From Streptomyces spinoverrucosus (GTDB taxonomy: Bacteria > Actinomycetota > Actinomycetes > Streptomycetales > Streptomycetaceae), in the NCBI RefSeq assembly GCF_006539505.1, contig NZ_BJND01000028.1:79144-143143 (forward strand): a stretch of 64,000 nucleotides of DNA, read 5' to 3'. Shown here one piece after another: positions 50,072 through 58,647 of the stretch. The position numbers were made by a program, and so were the translations under genes. The notes beneath the pieces were generated by a model that was given only the letters and a program-made list of their open reading frames with translations, searched no databases and was not told where the DNA came from. The first letter of the stretch is position 1. The number at the start of each line of letters is the position of its first letter.

Positions 50072-51091
50072 ATCGAGAGGGCCGTCGGCCCCTTCTGCCC
50101 CCACCGTGTCGTCGTCCTCGCCCTCGACGGTCTGCTCCCCTTCGAGCTGGGCATCCCGCACCGGATCTTCGGCCGACCCAAGGACGCCCTGGGGCGGCAC
50201 CTGTACGAGGTCGTCACCTGCTCGGTCCGGCCGCCGGGCCCGGTCAAGACCGACGCCGACTTCTCCCTCCACGTCGGCAACGGCCCCGAGACCCTCGCCA
50301 CCGCCGACACGGTGATCATCCCGGCGTCGTACGAATTCGGCCCGGTCTACGAGGAGGGCGTGCTGACCGACGAACTGGCCGCCGCCCTCGCCCACCTCCG
50401 CCCCGGCACCCGCCTCGCCTCCATCTGCACCGGCGTGTACGTCCTCGCCGCCGCCGGCTACCTGGACGGCCGCCCGGCGACCACGCACTGGGCCGACGCC
50501 GACCGCCTCCAGCGGCTCTTCCCGCGCGTCAAGGTCGACCCGGACGTGCTGTTCATCGACGACGGCGACATCCTGACCTCGGCGGGCGTGGCGGCCGGCA
50601 TCGACCTGTGCCTGCACATGGTGCGCCGCGACCACGGCACGGCGGTCGCCAACGACGTGGCCCGGCGTACCGTCGTACCGCCGCATCGCGACGGCGGGCA
50701 GGCGCAGTACATCCAGCGGCCGGTGCCCGATCCGCAGCAGGCCTCCACGACGACCGCGCGCGCGTGGGCGCTCGGCCGGCTGCACGAGCCGATCCAGTTG
50801 CGGGACATGGCCGCGCAGGTGGCGATGTCGGTACGCACCTTCACGCGCCGGTTCCGTGAGGAGGTCGGCGTCAGCCCCGGCCAGTGGCTCACCCAGCAGC
50901 GCGTCGAACGCGCCCGGCATCTGCTGGAGTCCACGGACCTGTCCGTCGACCAGGTGGCCCACGACGCGGGCTTCGGCACGGCCCAGTCGATGCGGCAGCA
51001 CCTCCAGGCGGCGCTCGGGGTGACCCCGACGGCGTACCGGCGGACGTTCCGGACGGCGGGGAAGGCCAAGAAGGCCGTCCTCAGAACGTGA
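50024..51091 (+). CDS. GlxA-type AraC family transcriptional regulator
   Basis: A 355-residue regulator with an N-terminal DJ-1/PfpI-like domain (RVVVLALDGLLPFELGIPHRIFG, TRLASICTGVYVLAAAGYLDGRPATTHWADADRL, ~25-210) and a C-terminal AraC double helix-turn-helix (LRDMAAQVAMSVRTFTRRFREEVGVSPGQWLTQQRVERARHLLESTDLSVDQVAHDAGFGTAQSMRQHLQAALGVTPTAYRRTFR). The CTG nucleophile-elbow cysteine is kept, but such domains are usually sensory. The first 15 residues (MDQVMDQGMDQVMDR) come from a 12-base tandem repeat with four in-frame ATGs, so the true start is uncertain; VGPFCPHR is the first conserved block. Confidence 0.9.
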   Translation: MDQVMDQGMDQVMDRAIERAVGPFCPHRVVVLALDGLLPFELGIPHRIFGRPKDALGRHLYEVVTCSVRPPGPVKTDADFSLHVGNGPETLATADTVIIPASYEFGPVYEEGVLTDELAAALAHLRPGTRLASICTGVYVLAAAGYLDGRPATTHWADADRLQRLFPRVKVDPDVLFIDDGDILTSAGVAAGIDLCLHMVRRDHGTAVANDVARRTVVPPHRDGGQAQYIQRPVPDPQQASTTTARAWALGRLHEPIQLRDMAAQVAMSVRTFTRRFREEVGVSPGQWLTQQRVERARHLLESTDLSVDQVAHDAGFGTAQSMRQHLQAALGVTPTAYRRTFRTAGKAKKAVLRT

Positions 51092-52127
51092 GCACCGCCC
51101 GCGCCACCCGCCCCGCCTCCGCGTCCGCCCGCGCCTTGTCGAAGTCCTCGATCGGGTAGGCGCTGACCAGTTCGTCGAGGAGGAGGCGGCCCTGCCGGTA
51201 CAGCTCGGCGTACAGGGCGGTGTCCCGCTGGGGGCGCGAGGAGCCGTAGCGGCAGCCGAGGATGGACTTGTCCAGGTACATCGACGACACCCGGAAGGAC
51301 GCCTCGGCCGCGGCGGGCGGGACGCCGAGGAGGACCGCCTGGCCGTGCCGGTCCAGCGCGTCGATCGCCTGCCGGATCAGCTCCACCCGCCCGACGCACT
51401 CGAAGGCGTGGTCCGCACCGGTCGGCAGCAGTTCCCGCACGCCGTCCATCGACGTCAGGAAGTCGGTCGCCCCGAACTGCCGGGCCACCGCCTCCTTCGC
51501 CGGGTTGGTGTCCACGGCCACGATCCGCAGGGCGCCCGCGAGCCGCGCGCCCTGGAGGACGTTCAGCCCGATGCCGCCCGTGCCGATCACGAGGACGCTG
51601 TCACCGCGGTCCACCCGGGCCCGGTTCAGCACGGCACCCACCCCGGTCAGCACACCGCACCCGATCAGCGCCGCCGACGCCGGCGGAATCTCCTTCGGAA
51701 TCCGAACCGCCTGCACGGCCTTCACCACGGTCCGCTCCGCGAAGACGGACGTCGAGGCGAACTGGTGCACCGGCAGACCGTCCCGCGTGAACGGCCGCCC
51801 CGGCCGCCCTATCGCCCGCCGGCACATCGTCGGCCGCCCCCGGTCGCACTCGGCGCACGTCCCGCAGTTGGCGAGCGTGGACAGCGACACATGGTCGCCG
51901 GGCACCACATGCGTGACGCCCTCCCCCACGGCCTCCACCACACCCGCGCCCTCATGTCCCAGCACCACAGGAACCGGGAAAGGTATGGTCCCGTCCACCA
52001 CCGACAGATCGCTGTGGCACAGCCCGGCCGCCGCGACCGCCACCCGCACCTCACCGGCCCCGGGATCCCGTACCTCCAGGTCGTCCACGACCTGGACCTG
52101 CTTCCCGTCGAAGACCACACCCCTCAT
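51081..52127 (-). CDS. zinc-dependent alcohol dehydrogenase
   Basis: A 348-residue medium-chain alcohol dehydrogenase, NAD(P)-dependent. Catalytic zinc ligands are in AAAGLCHSDLSV (Cys about 38) and GHEGAGVVEAVGE (His-Glu about 61); structural zinc cysteines in NCGTCAECDRGRPTMC; the Rossmann loop VLVIGTGGIGLNVLQGARLAG. The C-terminal SSRPQRDTALYAELYRQGRLLLDELVSAYPIEDFDKA is that of class III-like or aryl-alcohol forms. The ATG shares one base with the stop of the upstream acyl-CoA dehydrogenase (TGATG). It probably oxidises a hydroxyl created in the same pathway. Confidence 0.93.
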   Translation of the reverse strand: MRGVVFDGKQVQVVDDLEVRDPGAGEVRVAVAAAGLCHSDLSVVDGTIPFPVPVVLGHEGAGVVEAVGEGVTHVVPGDHVSLSTLANCGTCAECDRGRPTMCRRAIGRPGRPFTRDGLPVHQFASTSVFAERTVVKAVQAVRIPKEIPPASAALIGCGVLTGVGAVLNRARVDRGDSVLVIGTGGIGLNVLQGARLAGALRIVAVDTNPAKEAVARQFGATDFLTSMDGVRELLPTGADHAFECVGRVELIRQAIDALDRHGQAVLLGVPPAAAEASFRVSSMYLDKSILGCRYGSSRPQRDTALYAELYRQGRLLLDELVSAYPIEDFDKARADAEAGRVARAVLTF

Positions 52128-53284
52128 CACGCCGCTCCCTTGAGTTCCCTCGGCAGGCCGAGCACGCGCTCGGCGATGATCGTGCGCTGGATCTGGTCAG
52201 AACCGCCGTAGATCGTGTCGGCCCGGCTGAAGAGGAACAGCCGCTGGAATTCGTCGAGTTCGTACGGCGCCGCCCCCGACCACTGAACCGGCCCGACGCC
52301 CGCCACCGCCCCCCGCACCTGCATCGCCAGCTCCCCGAGCCGCTGATGCCAGCCACCCCACAGCAGCTTGGCCACACTCGACGCCCCCGCCTCCGCCGCC
52401 GAACCGCCCAGCGTCCGCAGCGCGTTCCACCGCATCACCCGCAACTCGGCCCACTGCCGCACCAGCCGCTCCCGTACGACGGGATCGCGCACCGCCCCCG
52501 AGTCGACCGCCGCCCGCACCACCCGCCCCAACTCGGCGGCGAACCCGACCTGCTGGGCCAGCGTCGACACGCCCCGCTCGAACCCGAGCAGACTCATGGC
52601 GACCCGCCAGCCCGCACCCTCTCCCCCCACAACGTGCTCCACGCGCGCGTGCGCCCCGTCGAAGAACACCTCGTTGAAGTCGCTGGTGCCGGTCAGCTGC
52701 CGGATGGGCCGCACCTCGATCCGCTCCGGCTGGTCCATGGGCACCAGCAGAAAGCTCAGCCCGTGATGCCGCCGCGACCCCGCCTCGGTCCGCGCCAGCA
52801 CAAAACACCAGTCCGCCTCGTGCGCCAGCGAGGTCCAGATCTTCTGCCCTGTGACCCGGTAGTACGCCCCGCCCGGCGCAAGCACCGCCGAGGTCCGAAC
52901 CGCCGCGAGATCCGACCCCGCACCGGGCTCGCTGTACCCCTGACACCACAGCTCGTCCCCGGCGGCGACAGGCGGGAGAAAGCGACTTTTCTGCTCCTCG
53001 GTGCCGTAGGCGATGAGGGTGGGCGCCAGGAGGTTCTCCCCGATGTGGCCGGAGCGCGGGGGCGCAGACGACCGCGCGTACTCCTCGGCCCAGGCGACCT
53101 GTTGAGTGAGAGTGGCGGTTCGGTTCCCGTAACCGGACTCGGGCCAACCCAGCCCTATCCAGCCGGCTTTCCCGAGGGTGCGTTCCCATGACCGGCGATC
53201 TTGAGTGCCGTCAGCGTGCTCGCCGAGCCACGCCCGCACTTCCCTGCGGAACTCTTCATCCTCCGCCGTGAACCCGAACTCCAT
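52127..53284 (-). CDS. acyl-CoA dehydrogenase family protein
   Basis: A 385-residue acyl-CoA dehydrogenase (MEFGFTAEDEEFRREVRAWLGEHADG, WCQGYSEPGAGSDLAAVRTSAV, YRVTGQKIWTSLAHEADWCFVLART, GGAVAGVG near the end, and GGSDQIQRTIIAERVLGLPRELKG). The PGAGSDLA and QKIWTS blocks bind flavin. The C-terminal IYGGSDQIQ segment is where the usual catalytic YEG(T/S) glutamate would lie, but here a glycine replaces it. This hints at a different catalytic residue or a heteromer. It precedes the alcohol dehydrogenase and follows the SDR in the same direction. Confidence 0.92.
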   Translation of the reverse strand: MEFGFTAEDEEFRREVRAWLGEHADGTQDRRSWERTLGKAGWIGLGWPESGYGNRTATLTQQVAWAEEYARSSAPPRSGHIGENLLAPTLIAYGTEEQKSRFLPPVAAGDELWCQGYSEPGAGSDLAAVRTSAVLAPGGAYYRVTGQKIWTSLAHEADWCFVLARTEAGSRRHHGLSFLLVPMDQPERIEVRPIRQLTGTSDFNEVFFDGAHARVEHVVGGEGAGWRVAMSLLGFERGVSTLAQQVGFAAELGRVVRAAVDSGAVRDPVVRERLVRQWAELRVMRWNALRTLGGSAAEAGASSVAKLLWGGWHQRLGELAMQVRGAVAGVGPVQWSGAAPYELDEFQRLFLFSRADTIYGGSDQIQRTIIAERVLGLPRELKGAA

Positions 53285-53325
53285 GCGGGTCTCCTAACAA
53301 TCCAGGTCAAGATGAGCGCCCTTGA

Positions 53326-53373
53326 GGGGCGCGGGGAACTGCGCGACCAGCCACAAACAGCCCGCACCCGCCA
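53326..53373. repeat. dispersed intergenic repeat, copy 2
   Basis: GGGGCGCGGGG-AACT-GCGCGACCAGCCACA followed by AACAGCCCGCACCCGCC. It matches the blocks of copy 1 at 3499-3570 without its middle insertion. It sits between the SDR and acyl-CoA dehydrogenase genes. Confidence 0.65.
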
Positions 53374-53395
53374 ACCCACAACACCCCCCGAGCTC

Positions 53396-54307
53396 TTAGG
53401 CGTTGGGCCGCTCCCCACCCCTCGCCGCCCGCTCCATAGCCGCCACCCGCTCCAACATCGGCATCGGATCCACCCCCACCGACCCCGGCAGGACCGCCGC
53501 AATCCGCTCCGGCGTCCACGACCCCTCGGCATAAGCAGAGCGCAACTCCCTCGGCTGCGCCCACACCGCGATCTTCGGCCCGGCAACGGTGTACACCTGC
53601 CCAGTAACCCCCTGCTCCCGAGCCGAATCCGACAGCAGATAGACCACCAGCGCGGCCACATCCTCCGGCTCCCCGATCTCCGCAAGAGCCATCGGCACGT
53701 TCACTGACATCCGCGTACGAGCAACCGGCGCCACCGCATTCGCCGTCACCCCGTACTTGTGCAAGCCCAGCGCAGCGCTCCGCACGAGCGAGATGACCCC
53801 GCCCTTCGCCGCGCTGTAGTTGGCCTGCGACACGGACCCTTGGTGATTGCCGCTGGTGAACCCGATCAGCGTCCCGCCCCGCTGCTGCCGCATCACCGCC
53901 GACGCCGCCCGGAACACCGTGAACGTGCCCTTCAGATGAGTGGCGACTACCGGGTCCCACTCCTCCTCGGTCATGTTGAACAGCATCCGCTCCCGCAGGA
54001 TCCCGGCGACGCAGACCGCCCCGTCGAGTCGTCCGTACGACGACAGCGCCACGTCGACGACCCGCTGACCACCGGCCATCGTGGAGACGTCGTCCGCCAC
54101 GGCGACCGCCTCGCCGCCCGCCGCCTCGATCTCCTTGACCACGGACTCGGCGATCTCACTGGTCGGTGAGGCCCCGTCGACGGCCACCCCGTAGTCGTTG
54201 ACGACGACCCGCGCTCCCTCGGCGGCCGCCCCGAGCGCCACCGCCCGGCCGATGCCCCGTCCCGCCCCTGTCACGACGACGACCTTGCCGGTCAAGAAGT
54301 TCCCCAC
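53396..54307 (-). CDS. SDR family oxidoreductase
   Basis: A 303-residue short-chain dehydrogenase. Cofactor loop VVVVTGAGRGIGRAVALGAAAEG (TGxxxGIG at ~13-19), DDVSTM, CVAGI in the NAG position, serine/tyrosine/lysine in GFTSGNHQGSVSQANYSAAKGGVISLVRS (YxxxK about 170). The ~40 residues after the usual end (VWAQPRELRSAYAEGSW...) resemble MFE-2/hydroxyacyl-CoA dehydrogenase-type SDRs, which act on CoA esters. The GTG start at 54307 gives MGNFLTGKVVVV. Operator site L lies 22 bases upstream; the cyclase gene diverges on the other side. Confidence 0.93.
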   Translation of the reverse strand: MGNFLTGKVVVVTGAGRGIGRAVALGAAAEGARVVVNDYGVAVDGASPTSEIAESVVKEIEAAGGEAVAVADDVSTMAGGQRVVDVALSSYGRLDGAVCVAGILRERMLFNMTEEEWDPVVATHLKGTFTVFRAASAVMRQQRGGTLIGFTSGNHQGSVSQANYSAAKGGVISLVRSAALGLHKYGVTANAVAPVARTRMSVNVPMALAEIGEPEDVAALVVYLLSDSAREQGVTGQVYTVAGPKIAVWAQPRELRSAYAEGSWTPERIAAVLPGSVGVDPMPMLERVAAMERAARGGERPNA

Positions 54308-54329
54308 GCCCGGCCCCTTCCCGCAGTTT

Positions 54330-54344
54330 CTGACGGTCCGTTAG
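54330..54344. promoter_or_regulatory. inverted-repeat operator site L (CTGACGGTCCGTTAG)
   Basis: One arm mismatch (T for C at position 13). It lies in the divergent gap between the SDR (54307) and cyclase (54392) genes, and TAGATTCTATG just beyond could supply a -10 element for the cyclase. Confidence 0.65.
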
Positions 54345-54391
54345 ATTCTATGTCCCGTCGGATGCCCGGACACAAGCCCCGGGGAGGGCCC

Positions 54392-55318
54392 ATGTCACTG
54401 CCGGCCGAGTTCCACGAGATCGCGAAACGCGTCAACAACTGGGGCCGCTGGGGCGCGGACGACGAGATCGGGACGCTGAACCTGATCACCGACGAGGTGG
54501 TCCGCGAGGCCGCCGCCGAGGTCCGCACCGGACGTCGCGTCCCGCTCGCCCTCCCGCTCCGGCAGGACGGCGTACAGACCGGGATGATCCCCGGCCGGGT
54601 CAACCCCCTGCACGTCATGGTGCAGATCAACCAGGAGCTGTTCGGCCCCGGCACGGTCGCGTGCAGCGACGACGCGGTGACCATGGGACTGCAGGCGGCC
54701 ACCCATTGGGACGCGCTCACCCATGTCTCGCACTCGGGCAGGCTCTACAACGGCCGCCCGGCGGACACCATCACCGCGCACGGCGGCGCCGAGTTCAGCG
54801 GTATCGACACGGCGCGGCACATCGCCTCGCGCGGGGTGCTGCTGGACGTCGCCCGCACGCGGGGGACGGACCGGCTGGACGGCGGCCACGCGGTCACTCC
54901 GGAGGACCTGGACGCGGCGGAGGAATTCGCGGGCACGCGCGTGCGTGCCGGTGACATCGTGCTCGTACGGACGGGGCAGATCCAGGCGTATCTCGCCGGG
55001 GACAAGCACGGGTACGCGTTTCCCTCGCCGGGGCTGTCGATCCGTACGCCGGAATGGTTCCACGCGCGCGATGTCGCGGCCGTCGCGAACGACACCCTCA
55101 CGTTTGAGATGTTTCCGCCGGAGATAGAGGATTTGTGGCTGCCCGTGCATGCGCTGCATCTGGTGGAGATGGGCATGCCGCAGGGCCAGAACTGGAATCT
55201 CGAAGAGTTGTCCACAGCCTGTGGAGAAACGGGCCGCTACGCGTTCCTGCTGTCGGCGATGCCCGAACCGTTCGTCGGCGCGACGGGGTCACCGGTGGCG
55301 CCGGTCGCCCTTTTGTGA
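54392..55318 (+). CDS. cyclase family protein (kynurenine formamidase-like fold)
   Basis: A 308-residue metal-dependent hydrolase of the cyclase/KynB family (FHEIAKRVNNWGRWGADDEIGTLNLITDEVVREAA, GLQAATHWDALTHVSHSGRLYNG, WFHARDVAAVANDTLTFEMFPPE). The HWDALTHVSH region carries the HxDxxxHxxH-like zinc ligands. Actinobacterial members of this length occur beside acyl-CoA genes and may hydrolyse an ester or a lactone. ATG 54392 was preferred over 54350 because GGGGAGGG precedes it. Its promoter contains operator site L. Confidence 0.9.
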   Translation: MSLPAEFHEIAKRVNNWGRWGADDEIGTLNLITDEVVREAAAEVRTGRRVPLALPLRQDGVQTGMIPGRVNPLHVMVQINQELFGPGTVACSDDAVTMGLQAATHWDALTHVSHSGRLYNGRPADTITAHGGAEFSGIDTARHIASRGVLLDVARTRGTDRLDGGHAVTPEDLDAAEEFAGTRVRAGDIVLVRTGQIQAYLAGDKHGYAFPSPGLSIRTPEWFHARDVAAVANDTLTFEMFPPEIEDLWLPVHALHLVEMGMPQGQNWNLEELSTACGETGRYAFLLSAMPEPFVGATGSPVAPVALL

Positions 55319-55676
55319 GAACCCAATCCGGATGGCGGCGCGTGCGCGTTCGCCCCGAGCGCGGCGCCACACGCCACCATCCGGCTCCGGCGTACCCGCC
55401 CCGGTTCCCCTGCCCTGTTGCCGGAACCAACGCCGAATCGCGACGCGCACTCGACGAGGGCTCCCGTCACCGAAACCCTCGCCGTCCCCTCGCGGCGAAT
55501 CGCTCCCCCCAGCGTGATCAGCCGGACACGACCCGTCAACAGCGGTTCGGAAATTTGCCGCTTACGCCCTGTTCGGCGTAGACGCGCACGGAAGCACACC
55601 CGGGCGCACAGCCCTTCGTCGGACCTGGTGAGCCCGGCACACTTGCCACCGTGCCCCGGTCACGACACCGGGCGCC
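55319..55676. other. intergenic stretch without recognisable gene
   Basis: About 358 bases between the stops of two converging genes. No hairpin of note, no repeat and no convincing frame. Confidence 0.5.
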
Positions 55677-56192
55677 TCAGACGGCCTCGTACGCCAGCCC
55701 CTCGTAGCCCTCGTATCCGTCGAGCCCTTCCAGTCCCTCGCAGGCGGCGGCCGTGCCGCCCCCGTACGCCACCGCCGCCGCGGGCGACTCGTCGCAGCGG
55801 TCGAGTTCGCACCAGATGTGCTTGCCGGCGCCCTCGGGGCTCCAGCCCCAGCGGTCGGCGAGGCCGTCGACGAGCGCCAGGCCGCGGCCGCCGGTCTCCT
55901 CACAGTCCACCCACCGGGGCACCGGGGCGCGGGTGCTGCCGTCGGCCACCTCCAGGCGGACGGTGGCGGGGTCGGCCTTCGGCTGGGGCAGGGAGAGCCG
56001 CAGCACGGCGGGGCAGCCGGTGTGCACGACGGCGTTGGTGACGAGTTCGGAGACAAGCAGGATCAGCGCCTCGGCGAGCGGTTCGTCGGCCGCTATCCCG
56101 CACCCGGCGAGCCGCGATCGGGCCCACCGGCGGGCGCGCCCCACTTCCGCGGGGTCGGGCCGGATCTCCAACTGCACTTGAAGCACCTGCAC
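55677..56192 (-). CDS. anti-sigma-factor-like ATP-binding protein (HATPase_c)
   Basis: A 171-residue protein with the GHKL ATPase fold of RsbW-type anti-sigma factors (EALILLVSELVTNAVVHTGCPAVLRLS for the N box, VEVADGS region RLEVADGSTRAP for G1, and GGRGLALVDGLADRWGW for G2). The C-terminal tail is rich in Glu, Gly and Tyr (GLEGLDGYEGYEGLAYE). Such proteins in Streptomyces lie beside XRE/DUF397 regulators; the XRE partner here looks truncated (56386-56523). The GTG at 56192 was used as the start. Confidence 0.85.
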   Translation of the reverse strand: MQVLQVQLEIRPDPAEVGRARRWARSRLAGCGIAADEPLAEALILLVSELVTNAVVHTGCPAVLRLSLPQPKADPATVRLEVADGSTRAPVPRWVDCEETGGRGLALVDGLADRWGWSPEGAGKHIWCELDRCDESPAAAVAYGGGTAAACEGLEGLDGYEGYEGLAYEAV

Positions 56193-56385
56193 CGCTCACA
56201 CCATCCGAACCGGTGAACACAGAGGCTCGCGCCTCATGAGGGCCACGATCGTAGCCATTTTCTGCATGACCAGAACAACGGCCAGAGCAGGGATCACGGA
56301 ACGTGATTCCCTTACGCAACAGCATGGTTGACGTACAGTCACCCCAACAAGCGCTTCGGGCATATTCCAGCGCGAAGGAGTACCC

Positions 56386-56523
56386 GTGCGGCATACTGTG
56401 CGACGCTCGTCGCAGAGAGTCGAACAGGCGGCGGAACAAGGCCCGTCACCGGCTCGCCTCGTGCTCGGAACCTCTCGCATCCCACACAAGGTACCGGAGT
56501 GGACCTTCGACTCCAGGACGTGA
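56386..56523 (+). pseudogene. truncated XRE-regulator-like N-terminus
   Basis: A GTG with GAAGGAG upstream opens a 45-codon frame: VRHTVRRSSQRVEQAAEQGP then SPARLVLGTSRIPHKVPEW. The GPSPARLVLGT block is the usual start of Scr1-type XRE regulators that lie divergent from HATPase_c genes like the one at 55677, but the helix-turn-helix that should follow is missing. Probably a gene that lost its body. The remaining 110 bases up to the acyl-CoA dehydrogenase stop hold nothing obvious. Confidence 0.4.
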
Positions 56524-56632
56524 CGAGTCACACCTAGGACACAAGCCGATATCAACGCTCCGTAATTCCGGTATGCCACAATCCGCGACATCCGTTTCCC
56601 AGGGTTCACCGATACCGCAGGCCGGCGCCCCG

Positions 56633-57511
56633 TCAGCCCGTTCCGGCCACCAGGTCGCACGCGAGCAGTTCCTCACTCTCCGTAGTTCCGCCCGCACGCT
56701 GGGTCCGCACCCAGGCCCGCTTCAGATGCAGATGCACCTCTGCCTCCCAGGTGAAGCCCATGCCGCCGTGCACCTGGAGGCAGTCGCGGGCGCCGCGCAC
56801 GGCCGCCTCGTCGGCGAGCAGCCGGGCCGCGGCGATGTCCACAGGGTCCGCCGTCACGGCCGCGGCGTACACGGCGGCGCGGGCCACCTCCACCCGCACG
56901 AGCGTGCGCGCGCAGAGCTGCTGTACGGCCTGGAAGGCGCCGATCGGCCGACCGAACTGCTCACGGGTCCGGGCGTGTTGCGCCGCCAGCTCGCACACCC
57001 GCACGGCCGTGCCGAGCTGCTCCGCCGCCGTGAGCAGCACGGCCACCGGATCCGCCGCCCCGCGGGCCCCCGGCACCCGGTGCAGCGGCGTCAGCGGATC
57101 CACCGACCGCAGCGGTACGGCCCCGGAGGCGTCCCCGCGGACGACATCGGCCTCCGTCAGCCACTCCGCCACTCCGCCCCCGTCGACGGCCGCCACGACG
57201 ACCGACCCATCGGCCGCGCCGGGCACCTCCCCGGCCGCGAGGTGCGTCGCCACCAAGGGGCCCGGCAGCAGCGCCCGCCCGGCCTCCTCGAACGCCAACA
57301 CCGCCTCAGGCAGCCCGAGTCCGACGCCGCCCTCCGCCTCCGGCAGGCGCAGCGCGAAGAACCCCGCCGCGCCCAGCTCCCGCCACAGGGCGCGATCAAG
57401 GGCGGACGCCTCCACCGCCGCCCGGAGCGCCTCACGATCGAAGCGCCGGTCGAGCAGCTGCCGTAGCGCGGCCCGGACCGCGCGCTGCTCGTCGGTGAGT
57501 TGGAAGCGCAC
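56633..57511 (-). CDS. acyl-CoA dehydrogenase family protein, short form
   Basis: A 292-residue acyl-CoA dehydrogenase-like protein, about 90 residues shorter than usual. The N-terminal helices (RFQLTDEQRAVRAALRQLLDRR..., LPEAEGGVGLGLPEAVLAFEEAGRALLPGPL) and the C-terminal helices (HARTREQFGRPIGAFQAVQQLC, CLQVHGGMGFTWEAEVHLHLKRAW) are kept, but the middle beta domain is reduced to about 70 residues. This is typical of the small partner in heteromeric enzymes, and it follows the full-size gene at 57514 by two bases. The pair is likely one alpha/beta enzyme acting on a bulky acyl-CoA. The GTG at 57511 was chosen at the family N-terminus. Confidence 0.88.
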   Translation of the reverse strand: MRFQLTDEQRAVRAALRQLLDRRFDREALRAAVEASALDRALWRELGAAGFFALRLPEAEGGVGLGLPEAVLAFEEAGRALLPGPLVATHLAAGEVPGAADGSVVVAAVDGGGVAEWLTEADVVRGDASGAVPLRSVDPLTPLHRVPGARGAADPVAVLLTAAEQLGTAVRVCELAAQHARTREQFGRPIGAFQAVQQLCARTLVRVEVARAAVYAAAVTADPVDIAAARLLADEAAVRGARDCLQVHGGMGFTWEAEVHLHLKRAWVRTQRAGGTTESEELLACDLVAGTG

Positions 57512-57513
57512 GG

Positions 57514-58647
57514 CTACCGCCCCCTCGGGAGGCCGAGGATGCGTTCGGCCACGATGGTGTGCTGGATCTGCGAGGTGCCGGCCGCGATGGTGTACGACAG
57601 CGAGGACAGCCGGTCGAGGACCCATGGCCGGTCCAGGTCCAGCGCGTCGGGGCCCAGCACGTCGGCGGCGGTGTCGTAGAGGTCCTGACGCGCGTGCGAG
57701 TACCTCAGTTTGAAAACCGAACCCCCCACACCGGGAACCCCGCCCGAGGCCTCCGCCTCGCTGACGTTCCACTGGGTGAGCCGCCACAGCGCCCGGAACT
57801 CGGCGTTCAGTCGCCCCAGCCGTCGGCGCAGGACGGGATCGTCCCAGCGGCCGTTCTTGCGCGCCTCGCGGGCGAGTTCGACCAGCACCCGGCGGCAGGC
57901 CACCACCTCGCCCACGAACGCCGTGCCGCGTTCGAACGACAGCGTCACCATGGTGACCCGCCAGCCGTCGTTCTCGTCCCCGACCCGGTTGGCGACCGGC
58001 ACCCGAACCTCGTCGAGGAACACCTCGGCGAACTCGGCCGACCCGGCGAGGGTGCGCAGCGGCCGTACGGTGATGCCCGGCGTGTCCATGGGCATGGCCA
58101 GCCAGCTGATCCCCCGGTGCTTGGGTGCGTCCGGGTCGGTGCGTACCAACAGCTCGCACCAATCGGCCACTTCGGCATGGGACGTCCAGATTTTGGACCC
58201 ACTCACCACATAGTCGTCGCCGTCCCGCCACGCGCGCGTGCGCAGGGCCGCGAGGTCGCTTCCGGCGTCCGGTTCGCTGAAGCCCTGGCACCAGACCTGC
58301 TCGCCGCGCAGGATGGGCGGCAGCCAGCGGGCCCGCTGTTCTTCAGTGCCCTCGGCGGCGATCGTGGGCCCGGCGTGCAGCAGCCCGACGAAGTTGGCGC
58401 CCACATAGGGAGCGCCCGCCTTCTCGGTCTCCTCCAGGAAGATCAGCCGCAGGGTCGGGGACGAACCCCAGTGGACGTCCCCGTACCCCGCGTCGTACAG
58501 CATCCGCTGCCACCCGAGGTCGTACGTGCGCCGCCCGGGCCAGTCGTCCGGGGACGGCTTGGGCGGCAGAGACGGCAGCACGCCCCTGAGCCACTCCCGC
58601 AGCCGGGCCCGGAAGTCCTCCTCCTCGGGCGTGTACGTCAGGTCCAC
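57514..58647 (-). CDS. acyl-CoA dehydrogenase family protein, large partner
   Basis: A 377-residue acyl-CoA dehydrogenase (YTPEEEDFRARLREWLRGVLPSLPP, WCQGFSEPDAGSDLAALRTRAW, YVVSGSKIWTSHAEVADWCELLVRT, FRALWRLTQWNVSEAE, and AAGTSQIQHTIVAERILGLPRGR). It is similar in layout to the protein at 52127. The SKIWTS and PDAGSDLA flavin-binding blocks are intact; the C-terminal AGTSQIQ replaces the common YEGTSQIQ, so the usual catalytic glutamate is absent. It is co-transcribed with the amidohydrolase, with which it shares a TAGTG overlap, and with the short partner downstream. Confidence 0.92.
   Translation of the reverse strand: MDLTYTPEEEDFRARLREWLRGVLPSLPPKPSPDDWPGRRTYDLGWQRMLYDAGYGDVHWGSSPTLRLIFLEETEKAGAPYVGANFVGLLHAGPTIAAEGTEEQRARWLPPILRGEQVWCQGFSEPDAGSDLAALRTRAWRDGDDYVVSGSKIWTSHAEVADWCELLVRTDPDAPKHRGISWLAMPMDTPGITVRPLRTLAGSAEFAEVFLDEVRVPVANRVGDENDGWRVTMVTLSFERGTAFVGEVVACRRVLVELAREARKNGRWDDPVLRRRLGRLNAEFRALWRLTQWNVSEAEASGGVPGVGGSVFKLRYSHARQDLYDTAADVLGPDALDLDRPWVLDRLSSLSYTIAAGTSQIQHTIVAERILGLPRGR

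Noticed and set aside
56196..56660. A 154-codon minus-strand frame upstream of the ATPase gene
   Set aside because: Cys/Arg-rich, with no conserved block; the plus strand there carries an XRE-like start with a ribosome-binding site.
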